A stretch of 40,000 bases of DNA from Prorocentrum cordatum (taxonomy: Eukaryota > Sar > Dinophyceae > Prorocentrales > Prorocentraceae), in the NCBI GenBank assembly GCA_963575745.1, contig CAUYUJ010002740.1, positions 15,001-55,000 on the forward strand, in the 5' to 3' direction. Below are positions 32,158 through 39,756 of the stretch, one piece after another (the stretch's first letter is position 1; every line of letters starts with the position of its first letter). The position numbers and the translations under genes are program-made. The notes under the pieces are model-generated. The model was given only the letters and a program-made list of their open reading frames with translations. It made no database searches and was not told the DNA's origin.

Positions 32158-33083
32158 TCATGGATCAGGACGAGTATATCCAACAACTACGTCCTATCAC
32201 ACGCCCAGAACTTACAGGAGCGGCGGCCGATGCCAAAGCCACGAAACTCATTACCGACATGTTCGTCAGCTTGCGAGGAGCCCTCGCCTATGCCCTTCTT
32301 ACTCAACTATGGCTCATGGTATACGCGGTCTCTCTCCAGAAAATCCAAGAGCCCACCAATCTGCAAGTCAGACGTCTGAATGCTGTGACGCGAAAGCTGA
32401 TCAGCAGCCCGAAACGCATCACCTTCCCTCGGATGAAGCCTACGAATGAGGTCGACATCCACAGCGATTCGGGGTATCGGAAGCTCACCGGGGAGGAGGA
32501 TGATGAGACCCAGGGCTACGGCACACGCGGGGCTAATGTACTACGGCGAAGAAGCTCGTCTCAAGGCAAGTCCGTCGTTCACCTCTGTGACGGACTATGC
32601 AAATCACACCGACTGCAGGTGGGGTCCAGCTATGCTGCGGAGGCACTCGCAGCTGCGCATAACCTTGATGAGCGTTACCCTACGCTCATCACACTCCACG
32701 AGCTCAAGGCATGAGCTCTGACTCCACGACAACTACGAGATATGCGTAAAGTTGGAGGCCTAGCCATCAAAGTATCTCTTACCATAGACGCGGAGTCCGT
32801 TTATACATCATTACCAAGCAAGGATCTTAAGATACCGACAGAGCGGACTCTGCTTGGACATATCAGTTGGATACGTGAGCTCATGGATATAGGCATAGTA
32901 CATAACGTGCAGTGGTGTGATACTAGGGATATGACCGCAGACGGGCATACAAAGGGAAGCATCCATCGGGAGCTGCTTCTGGAAGTAATGTCAGGCACTC
33001 AGTCATTCAAGTATGACGTGAAGCAGTTTGTTCCCTTTCGGGGTCCCGAGGACAGAAACAAACCTAGATCTAATCAGTTTTAG
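32120..33083 (+). pseudogene. rnh: RT C-terminus and RNase H
   Basis: This is a frame of its own, broken by TGA at 32712-32714. KNDQGDVIMDQDEYIQQLRP (32133-32192) is the conserved copia stretch after RT. VDIHSDSGYRKLTG (about 32451-32492) carries the first RNase H acidic residue region, SSYAAEALAA (about 32625-32655) the Glu helix, DAESVYTSL (about 32790-32816) the third Asp, and RDMTADGHTKGS (about 32925-32960) the final D-G-x-T-K motif. The domain is complete apart from the stop. Confidence 0.65.
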
Positions 33084-33464
33084 TCCGTCCTTGTTGCCCC
33101 CCCGCGCTCCAATTTGCCAGCATGGGCGCCTACTACAGAGGCGCCCTTCTAGTTGCTCGGAAACGAGCCTTACATTTCACGCCTGGCAACGAGCCGGCTT
33201 TATATGACTCAGGCCCTTTGCCTTAATACCTATTTGCTCGGTGAGGTATGGCCCGTTTGGCTTACCTCTACTGAGCCGACAGCCCTTCATCGTTCGAAGG
33301 GGCTATCTTGTATTTGCGTGAAATGCCTTGCGAGGAAACCCGCCTTACAGTCTGGTGTCAGGCCAGACTGTACACACTGTTTTCTCTCTTGCAAACAGTT
33401 GTGCGCGCGGCCTTTGCAGAGCCTAACGGCTGCGCGGCTATGCTCTCCGTCTCCTCCCCTCCCG
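33084..33464 (+). other. 3' untranslated region of the retrotransposon, stem-loop rich
   Basis: No ORF is supported. It contains a perfect 7-bp hairpin (GGGCGCC at 33124-33130, GGCGCCC at 33140-33146), GNRA stem-loops at 33155, 33181 and 33330 (the last two imperfect), and a perfect 9-bp hairpin (ACAGTCTGG 33347-33355, CCAGACTGT 33363-33371). A pyrimidine-rich tract (33443-33463) lies where a polypurine tract would be expected. Confidence 0.6.
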
Positions 33465-33734
33465 ACTTTAAGGGTAGCTCTTTGGGAGATGTTATAGCAT
33501 CGGGAGCATAGCTCGCGCGCCGTTGCCTTTGGCTCAAGGCACGCGCGCCCTATTTGCCCGGACACTTACCTTAGTGTTCGCTATGTGCTGGAAAGACCGA
33601 TACATCGATCTTACCCTATCATACCCATCCACTCCCCATATCGTATTCCTTCGACATGGAATTGGATGCAATGTGAGCTCATCCGCATCCCATGGAGACG
33701 GATGCTATTTGACCTACCAGGCTCACTTTCGACT
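33465..33734 (+). repeat. 3' LTR (270 bp)
   Basis: Gap-free match to 17590-17859. Its hairpin arms around the DinoSL-like segment (about 33513-33547) are fully complementary apart from two bulged bases. Confidence 0.92.
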
Positions 33735-33739
33735 TTCCT
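33735..33739 (+). repeat. Right target-site duplication TTCCT
   Basis: Copy of 17585-17589. Confidence 0.8.
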
Positions 33740-34164
33740 GCCGTCCACCTCCAGCGTCTCCTCCTTTGAGTACTTGCGGTTGAGGCTCGTCTTGTGGTAC
33801 TTCCCCTCGCAGTTCTTCCCCCCGTAATCCAACGGCTGCTGGTGCACCTTCAACGGCGCCGGCGTCGCCAGCGGGTCCTCCGCCTCCATGGAGCTCCCGC
33901 TCAGGTTGCGGATGTCCATTTCTTCGATCTTGAGTCTTCAGTTCCTTCCGCGAAACCAGCTGCTCCAATTCCTGCTGGAGGTAGTTCTCGAACTGTTTCT
34001 TCTCGCTAGTGGCCGCGTACTGCTCCCCCGATAGGTCCGAACGCAGCTCCTTCTCCTTCTTGGCGTCCTCGATGGCATTGCGGTTGCGAGCCCGCTCCAC
34101 GAGCCACGAGGACCGATGGGTTGATGAGCTTCACCTTGCGGCCATGGGCACCAGACTCCGCCAT
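33740..34164 (-). pseudogene. Coding block interrupted by the retrotransposon, with frame breaks
   Basis: On the minus strand an ATG at 34162-34164 starts MAESGAHGRKVKLINP. After a frame change comes LVERARNRNAIEDAKKEKEL and then a helical stretch ending QELEQLVSRKELKT. After a second frame change comes MDIRNLSGSSMEAEDPLATP, then PLDYGGKNCEGKYHKTSLNR up to LEVDGR, where the LTR begins. The middle looks like a coiled coil. I do not recognise the family. The frame changes mean a pseudogene, small introns or sequence errors. Across the empty target site the frame would meet TGA within three codons, and the RanBP2-type ORF starts just beyond. Confidence 0.4.
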
Positions 34165-34380
34165 CTGCGCACACAACAATGTGCATTGTACAATGTGCGT
34201 TGTCGTAAAAGCCGCGTGTAAGCCCTTGCAGAAAGTGCCAGCCTGGAATCCGAGCTGCTCCGAGAGGAAGCAGGCGCCGACGTGAACCACCAGCTGTTGC
34301 ATACGTTCACGGCAGGGCCCGCGGCCGCTGGGCGGCTCCGAAGCGCGCCGTCCCTCTCTCCCCCGATATCGCGGGCGGAG
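34165..34380. other. Spacer, no gene recognised
   Basis: Contains a small inverted arrangement, ACAATGTGCATTGT at 34185-34198. Otherwise nothing is supported. Confidence 0.4.
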
Positions 34381-34383
34381 CCG

Positions 34384-34990
34384 CTAGGAGGAGGCGGAGG
34401 AGGAGGAGGAGGAGGAGGAGGAGGAGGAGGAGGAGGAGGAGGAGGAGGAAGACGAGGACGAGGACGAGGACGAGGAGGAAGAGGAGGACGAGGACGAGGA
34501 CGAGGACGAGGAGGAGGAGGAGGACGAGGAGGAGGACGAGGACGGGGAGAAGGAGGAGGAGGAGGCACGAGGAGGCACGAGGAGGAGGAGGAGGAGGAGG
34601 AGAAGGAGGAGGATAAGGCAGGAGGGGACAAAAGGACGAGGTGGCAGGAGCGGCAGCGAGAAGGCGGCAGGCGGCGACGCCACCGCCGCCGCCGCCAGCC
34701 GTCGGCTGTCGCCGCCGCCGGCCGCCGCCGTTGGTCGCCGTCGCTGGCCGTCGCCGGTCGGCGTCGCCGGCCTGCGGCGCTTGCGGGCCGGGCGGCGCGC
34801 ACATCAAGCAGTGGCGAGGCGACGACGATGACGACGACGAGGAGGAGAGGAGGAAGAAAACGAGGAGGAGGGCGCAGGAGGGCGCAGGAGGAAAAGGAGG
34901 AGGGGGAAGAGGAGGAGGAGGAGGAGAGGAAAAGGAGGAGAAGGAGGAGGAGGAGGATCAGGAGGAGGAGGAGGGAGAGGAGGGAGTTGA
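34384..34990. repeat. Two GGA/GAC purine tracts flanking a GCC-rich block
   Basis: GGA and GGACGA repeats fill about 34388-34620. A GCCGCCG-rich block lies at 34680-34800, and GGA-rich sequence resumes at 34835-34985. Confidence 0.9.
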
Positions 34991-35223
34991 CGACGATCTT
35001 GCCTATAAGCCCACCGGAAAATGTTCTAAGAATGTGTGTGTGTTTTGCACGACAGGTTCTTAGATCATTTCTGGCTGGAGCGGTCCTGCTTCCACACATC
35101 GGCTGTTTATGTTATGTGAGCACTGTGCTTTTCTGATTCGAGCACTTCTGGGTTCTGAGAACATGTCGTAGTAGGCCTATAGGAATGCTCGGACGGTCGG
35201 TCCCTGCTCAAGTTTGGACGGTC

Positions 35224-35415
35224 CGAAATGGGTACGAAAAAATGGGCACAATGCCCAACAACAAATGTTGTCCAGGACCGTCAGCGGCCGCTGTTGGGCA
35301 GGCGGCCCTCTGTCTCCAAAGACTCACGTCCGCGGCGGCGCGGACAGCGAGCCCTGTTCAGAATGAACAGGAATTGCTGTTGGGCATCGTATCCATTCTT
35401 TCCGTACCCATTTCG
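35224..35415. repeat. Inverted repeat with 38-bp arms
   Basis: Left arm about 35224-35261 (CGAAATGGGTACG...ATGCCCAACA) and right arm about 35378-35415 are inverted with about five mismatches. A small hairpin CTGTTCA-GAA-TGAACAG lies inside (about 35354-35370). MITE-like, but no target duplication was found. Confidence 0.6.
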
Positions 35416-35803
35416 TTCGTGCCGAGCAGAGATACAATCGATTCGGAAGGGCTCAGCTTCGGAAGGGCTCGGCTTCGCTCAAGACGACTCGAACGCTTGA
35501 CTGGGGAAGTCCCTTCGGGCCGCCCTCTCCATCAGGAGTCGGGTCACCGAAGCGCACGGGGCCCTTCTTTGAGGCCCTGGGTTAGGTCGGGCCTGTCCCC
35601 ATACAGGAGAATTGTGAGCGACAAAAATTAAAGATTCTCAAAAAGTGTCCCAAATGGTCACACACTGCTCAAGACATCGTCCCCAGAGTATTTTTTTACT
35701 ATTTGTGAAAGTCCCCCCTGTGGAGGGACAGGCCCGACTTGAGCCTTGGGGTGCCTTCCCAAAACAAGTAGAGACCAAACTGCTGCTGGGCGAAGTTATT
35801 CGC

Positions 35804-35836
35804 ACTTCGCGCTTCGCGCAGCGAGAAGCGCGAAGT
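35804..35836. repeat. Perfect 12-bp palindrome
   Basis: ACTTCGCGCTTC (35804-35815) and GAAGCGCGAAGT (35825-35836) are exact inverted copies around a 9-nt loop. Confidence 0.85.
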
Positions 35837-35873
35837 TGGGAGCCCTTGTGGATCCGCGTTTGGCCCCTCCAGC

Positions 35874-36292
35874 GGCGCCTCCGGCGCCACCCCTGGCGCG
35901 CTCCGCGCCTCGGGGAGGGGGGTCCAGCGCAGATGCAAGAAATCCGCGCGGAACGCCAACAGTTTATGTTTCTGGCTTTTGTTCTTCATCTAAAACAGGC
36001 CCACTCGCAAATGTCTAAAGAACAAGTGTTGGTCGATCCAATGGAGCCCGCTTGCTTCGATGCAGTGGAACCAGGCCGCTGCGAGCAGCTACTTTGCAAG
36101 TGGTGCGACGCACTTGTCTACTCACCATTTCTTCTCCTCCTCCCCTGAGAACCTGGCGTCTCAGTTCTTTCGAGCCGGGCGTTTCCCCAATTTTTCGGGC
36201 CCCATGCCATGACCCTCACAGATCGATCTGGCTCCAACCTGCCGCAGAGAGGTGGGGTCTAAGGCTCCAGGCATAATTTTTTACGATGTTCC
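35874..36292. repeat. 419-bp direct repeat, copy 1
   Basis: It corresponds to 37561-37979 with no net length change and scattered substitutions. An open frame inside (to about 36148) is shared by both copies, but the changes do not favour silent positions by eye, so coding is doubtful. Confidence 0.85.
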
Positions 36293-36554
36293 TCGAGTTC
36301 TTCGAGTCGGCCCTCAGTTCTTCGAGTCGGCCCTGTCCCTCTCCAGTAGAGACCAACAGGTAGAGACCTTTCCGCACCCACTTCGATCGTCCCCGCTCGA
36401 GCCCAGGCCACGCGCCGGCCTGCGGGGGGAGCGTTCGCTGGGCGCCCGGGCGCGCGTCGCCGCCTCCGGGGCGGCCGGCGCCGGGCGCCCAGGCGGCCGC
36501 CGCCAGGCGCCCCCGGGGGCCTGCTTCCCTCCCTGACATCCTCGGGGGCCCCCA

Positions 36555-36705
36555 AACGGAGGAGGAGGAGGAGGAGGAGGACAAGGAGGACGAGGAGGAG
36601 GAGGAGGAGGACGAGGAGGAGGAGGAGGAGGGGGAGGAGGAGAAGGAGGACGAGGAGGACGAGGAGGACGAGGAGGAGGAGGAGGACGAAGAGGAAGAAT
36701 CACCT
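36555..36705. repeat. GGA/GAC purine tract
   Basis: Near-pure GGA with GAC interruptions. Confidence 0.9.
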
Positions 36706-37156
36706 CCTGGGCCTCCAAACGGCGTGGTGACCACACCCTGCGACGCCCTAGCTGGCGACAGCTGCAGGTCCGATGCCTGACCTAACAGCAGGATCTTTTT
36801 GGCCGGGTGATCGGGGCCACACTGCATCGCAGGATCACCACGCCGTATCTCCCGAGGGGCGGAGTTCGGCTGGTGGACTGAGGGGAGATTCGAGGGCCCC
36901 CAAACGGGGTGGTGACCACACCGTGTGGTGAGTCGGTGGAGTGTCGGGGTCCCCGCATGGTTTTGGGACTCGGGTCGTTCTCCGAGGACGTCTCGGGCGA
37001 CTGGGGCAGGCGAGGACCGTGTGGTGAGGTCTTGGGGGATTTCGAGGTCACCGCACGGTCTGTCACCGCACCGTTTCGGGACTCCAAAGATCCTGGCGTG
37101 GCGGTTTTTTGGGCGACGGGCGTCGGCCACGCTCAGAGGGAGGCAGGAGGAGGGGG
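36706..37156. other. GC-rich spacer with short repeated phrase
   Basis: CCAAACGG.GTGGTGACCACACC occurs twice, at about 36715 and 36900, each after a GGCC or GGGCC. No gene is recognised. Confidence 0.4.
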
Positions 37157-37259
37157 GAAGGCTTCTTAGAAGCACCCCTGCTTCTTAGAAGACGCAGGCC
37201 TTTTCTATAGATGTAAGGCAGGCGCCTTCTAAGAAGCAGCCTCCTTCTAAGAAGCCTTC
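37157..37259. repeat. Nested palindromes: four CTTCTNAGAAG copies in a larger inverted repeat
   Basis: Copies lie at 37162-37172 and 37181-37191 (N=T) and at 37226-37236 and 37244-37254 (N=A). The left pair and right pair are themselves inverted, with arms of about 40 bp from GAAGGCTTCTTAGAAG to CTTCTAAGAAGCCTTC. Confidence 0.8.
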
Positions 37260-37560
37260 CCCTCTCCCCCTATACCCCCTTGTGCGCGCCGCCAAGGGCT
37301 TTGTCGCTCAATTTAGGGCACCGGGGCCCTCTCAGATCGATCCAGCTCGAATCATGACGCAGAAAGATGGTGTCTGGGGTTATGGTCGTGATTTGTTCCG
37401 ATGGTGCAATTCTTGTTGCAACGTCGGATCTCAAATCTCAAGGGTCCTCACTCACCGAGCGCGTTTCACTACTCGCAAAGTCGAAGACGAAAAAATGACA
37501 TTCACAAAACTGTTGGCGCTCCGCGCGGATTTCTCGGATCGGCGCCTGGGCCCCCCCGGC

Positions 37561-37979
37561 GGCGCCTCGGGCGCCACCCCTGGCGCGCGGAGGGCGCCAG
37601 GGAAGGGGGTCCAGCGCAGATGCAAGAAATCCGCGCGGAGCGCCAAACGTTTATGTTTTTGGCGTTTTTTCTTCGTCTAAAGCAGGCCCACTCGCAAACG
37701 TCTAAAGAACAAGTGTTGGTCGATCCAATGGAGCCTGCTTGCTTCGATGCAATGGAACCAGGCTGCTGCGAGCAGCTACTTTGCAAGTGGTGCGACGCAC
37801 TTGTCTACTCACAATTTCTTCTCCTCCTCCCCTGAGAACCTGGCGTCTCAGTTCTTTCGAGCCGGGCGTTTCCCCAATTTTTCGGGCCCCATGCCATGAC
37901 CCTCACAGATCGATTTGGCTCGAGCCTGCCGCAGAGAGGTGGGGTCTAAGGCTCCAGGCATAATGTTTTACGATGTTCC
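37561..37979. repeat. 419-bp direct repeat, copy 2
   Basis: Partner of 35874-36292, offset 1687 bp. Partial further similarity lies at about 37330-37440 (AGATCGATC then a TTGTTGCMACGTCGGATC phrase), so the family has more than two pieces here. Confidence 0.85.
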
Positions 37980-38004
37980 AATGTTGTTGCCACGTCGGAT
38001 CGCA

Positions 38005-38090
38005 GGTTCCTCCTCCTCCGCGTCCTCTTCTTCCTCCTCCCCCTCCTCCTCCCCCTCCTCCTCCTCCTCCTCCTCCTCCTCCTCCTACCC
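38005..38090. repeat. (CCT)n tract
   Basis: CCT/CTC repeats on the plus strand. Confidence 0.9.
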
Positions 38091-38470
38091 CTGCTGTGTT
38101 CGTTCCCTCTGTCGGCCTCGCGCGCGGCGGTACAGCGGACCCAGGCGCCCCGCGCTCCCTGCTTCGTGGCGGCACGCGGTCGGGGCTGCAGGGCTGGTCA
38201 GGTCAAGCCCTGGCCTCCCGCGGACGGAGAGGTCCCCAGCAGAGGGGGTCAAGCAGGCGTTGATTGTTAGAAATAGTGGAAGAAGATTCAGAAATTGACA
38301 ACGTGTTTTCACTATCTCCGAATATTGTTGAGCATTTGTTTGACTACTTTTCATTCCTCGCCTGCACTTCCCCCCGCCGATGTATCTCAACATTGATTCC
38401 TTGAACACAGGATTGGCTCGAGTTGTCTTTGAAAAATTGCTGTCCCATCAGACCGTTCACAGTTTGATGG

Positions 38471-38520
38471 TTGATGCTTTTGCTGCAGCATGCGGCGAAC
38501 AGCCGCAGCAAAAGCATCAA
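38471..38520. repeat. 50-nt hairpin with perfect 16-bp arms
   Basis: TTGATGCTTTTGCTGC (38471-38486) and its exact inverse (38505-38520) enclose 18 nt. Part of the loop can also form TGCGGC-GAACA-GCCGCA (38491-38507). Confidence 0.85.
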
Positions 38521-38920
38521 TTTCAGGATCGGCGTGTTGCTGACGCCGTTCAGATTTGCACTCTCGCCCCAGGAGTAGCCACATTTCAAGATCCGATTCG
38601 CTCCTCGCCGTTGCCGTCCCTGTCATTTGACCTCAGCATTATCCTGTCCTCCTGTTCCTGCAATGATTACTTCTCCTGCTGCTCCCCCTTCCTCATCACC
38701 TCGCTCATTATCCTGCCCATCCCCCCTTGGCTGATTGCGCATCCCACATTGGGGCCATTGTGGGGACCAAGGTCATCCAGGACACGCCTCGATCAGGACA
38801 TCCCGTGGGCCCCTGGGCGCACATTGGTGGGCTGAGAACATCCAAATACCTCCAACCTGGATCCCCCGATCCCTCCATCTTCAAAACACGACGCCAGCGA
38901 TGACGGCGCCACCGCCGCCG
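38521..38920. other. Spacer, no gene recognised
   Basis: No domain is seen in any frame. Pyrimidine-rich at 38640-38730. Confidence 0.4.
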
Positions 38921-38924
38921 TCGC

Positions 38925-39373
38925 CGCCGCCGACGTCTGTCGTCGTCGTCGGTCGCCGTCCTCTTCGCTGCCACCGTCGTCGCCGCCGCAGCCGCGCCGC
39001 CGCCGGCCGCGACCGCCGCCGGCCGCCGCCGCGGCCGACGTCGGTGGGCTCCCGGCAGGCCGTCGGCCGCCGCGGCCCCCGCCAGGGGCGCGTCCGTCGC
39101 GGCGGCGCCGGGGCGGCGGCGCGTCAGGTTCCGGCACGTCCTCGGCGCCGCGGCGGCGGCGGCGCCGAGCGGCGATGGCCAACAGCGGCGCCGACGCCTG
39201 CGCCAGCGCCGACGACGTCGACGACGACGACGCCGACGACGAAGGCCACGACGACGACGACGACGACGCGCGACGACGGCCGACGACGACGACGACGACG
39301 ACGACGGCCGACGACGACGACGACGACGAGGACGACGACGACCACGAGGACGACGACGACGGCGACGGCGCGC

Positions 39374-39407
<34 letters not shown>

Positions 39408-39415
39408 GCGCCGTG
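38925..39415. repeat. GCC/CGC-rich block grading into (CGA)n
   Basis: CGACGACGAC repeats dominate 39205-39415. Predicted Asp or Arg runs are artefacts of the repeat. Confidence 0.85.
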
Positions 39416-39756
39416 ATCGCTGTCTCGCCATGGCTTTTGTTTTCCTCCCCATCTTCCCTGTCTGCCATTGACTGTGCCTGATCACCAAATGTCACTTGCT
39501 CCGTGTCTCGGTGCGAAAACCTATGGGTTCGCAGGAGGGCCTCGCAACAGTGTGTCCCGCGGTGACTGGAGAGCCAAGAAGTGGGGCGAGGTTATGTCGT
39601 CATGGCGGGAACGGGTCCAGAGGAAAACGGGTGCTGAGGTGTTCACCGTTTTCGGGCTTTCGGGGCCTTCGCTTAGGAGGAGGATCTCGTCCTGGGGGAA
39701 GGCCTCAGGATCCAGGACCCAGGACCCGTTTCCCTTAAGAAACCGCTTCCCCCAGG
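39416..39756. other. Spacer, no gene recognised
   Basis: Short open frames only. Nothing similar to known domains. Confidence 0.3.

Larger units (their letters stand above)
18076..33343 (+). repeat. Family of GCNNG-GNRA-CNNGC stem-loops (34 complete, 4 or 5 near-complete)
   Basis: Each is a 5-bp stem with a GNRA loop, usually followed by C. Starts (middle stem bases, loop): 18076 TC GCAA; 18169 GC GCAA; 18949 CT GGAA; 19032 TG GCAA; 19498 GG GAAA; 19825 TG GAAA; 19972 CT GAAA; 20452 TC GCAA; 20527, 20743 AG GAAA; 21460 GA GAAA; 22001, 22082 GG GAAA; 23225 TG GAAA; 23486, 23677 AG GAAA; 24289 GA GAAA; 24781 AG GAAA; 25351 GG GCAA; 25384 GG GAAA; 25919 GG GCAA; 26008 AG GAAA; 26272 GG GCAA with A-T closing pair; 26622, 26649 GG GTAA; 27265 AC GAAA; 27523 TC GAAA; 28619 GC GAAA; 29129 GT GAAA; 30453 AG GAAA; 30860 CT GAAA; 31121 TC GAGA; 31757 GA GAAA; 33155 TC GAAA. 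Near-complete: 23879 (loop GCAG), 24862, 33181, 33330 (one mismatch each, 33181 also a G-T pair), and possibly 21236. All are on the sense strand. Confidence 0.92.
17590..33734 (+). mobile_element. About 16.1-kb Ty1/copia-type LTR retrotransposon, decayed
   Basis: Two 270-bp LTRs, a TTCCT target duplication and a primer-binding site define the ends. The internal order is Gag, CCHC, long linker, Tpt1/KptA-like domain, RING-H2, retropepsin-like, methyltransferase-like domains, zinc fingers, integrase, RT, RNase H. Integrase before RT is the copia order. About 10 LTR differences (3.7 %) suggest moderate age. In-frame stops lie at 19403, 26327, 28227, 28314, 29739 and 32712, with frame changes near 21975, 23600, 27760, 31200 and 32115. 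It is much larger than typical copia elements (about 5 kb) because of added domains and linkers. A family of GNRA stem-loops runs through it. Confidence 0.88.

Noticed and set aside
32273-32287. GCGAG-GAGCC-CTCGC in RT/RNase H linker
   Set aside because: The stem matches the family but the loop is five bases and not GNRA. Kept out of the count.
33523-33783. ORF inside the 3' LTR
   Set aside because: It has a non-ATG start and lies within the repeat; its counterpart in the 5' LTR is only the upstream extension of the Gag frame.
34131-35136. Long Gly/Glu/Ser/Pro ORFs on both strands
   Set aside because: They are translations of GGA repeats.
38735-39495. Asp-, Arg- or Val/Ser-rich ORFs
   Set aside because: All frames of a CGA/GCC repeat are open; none has a domain.
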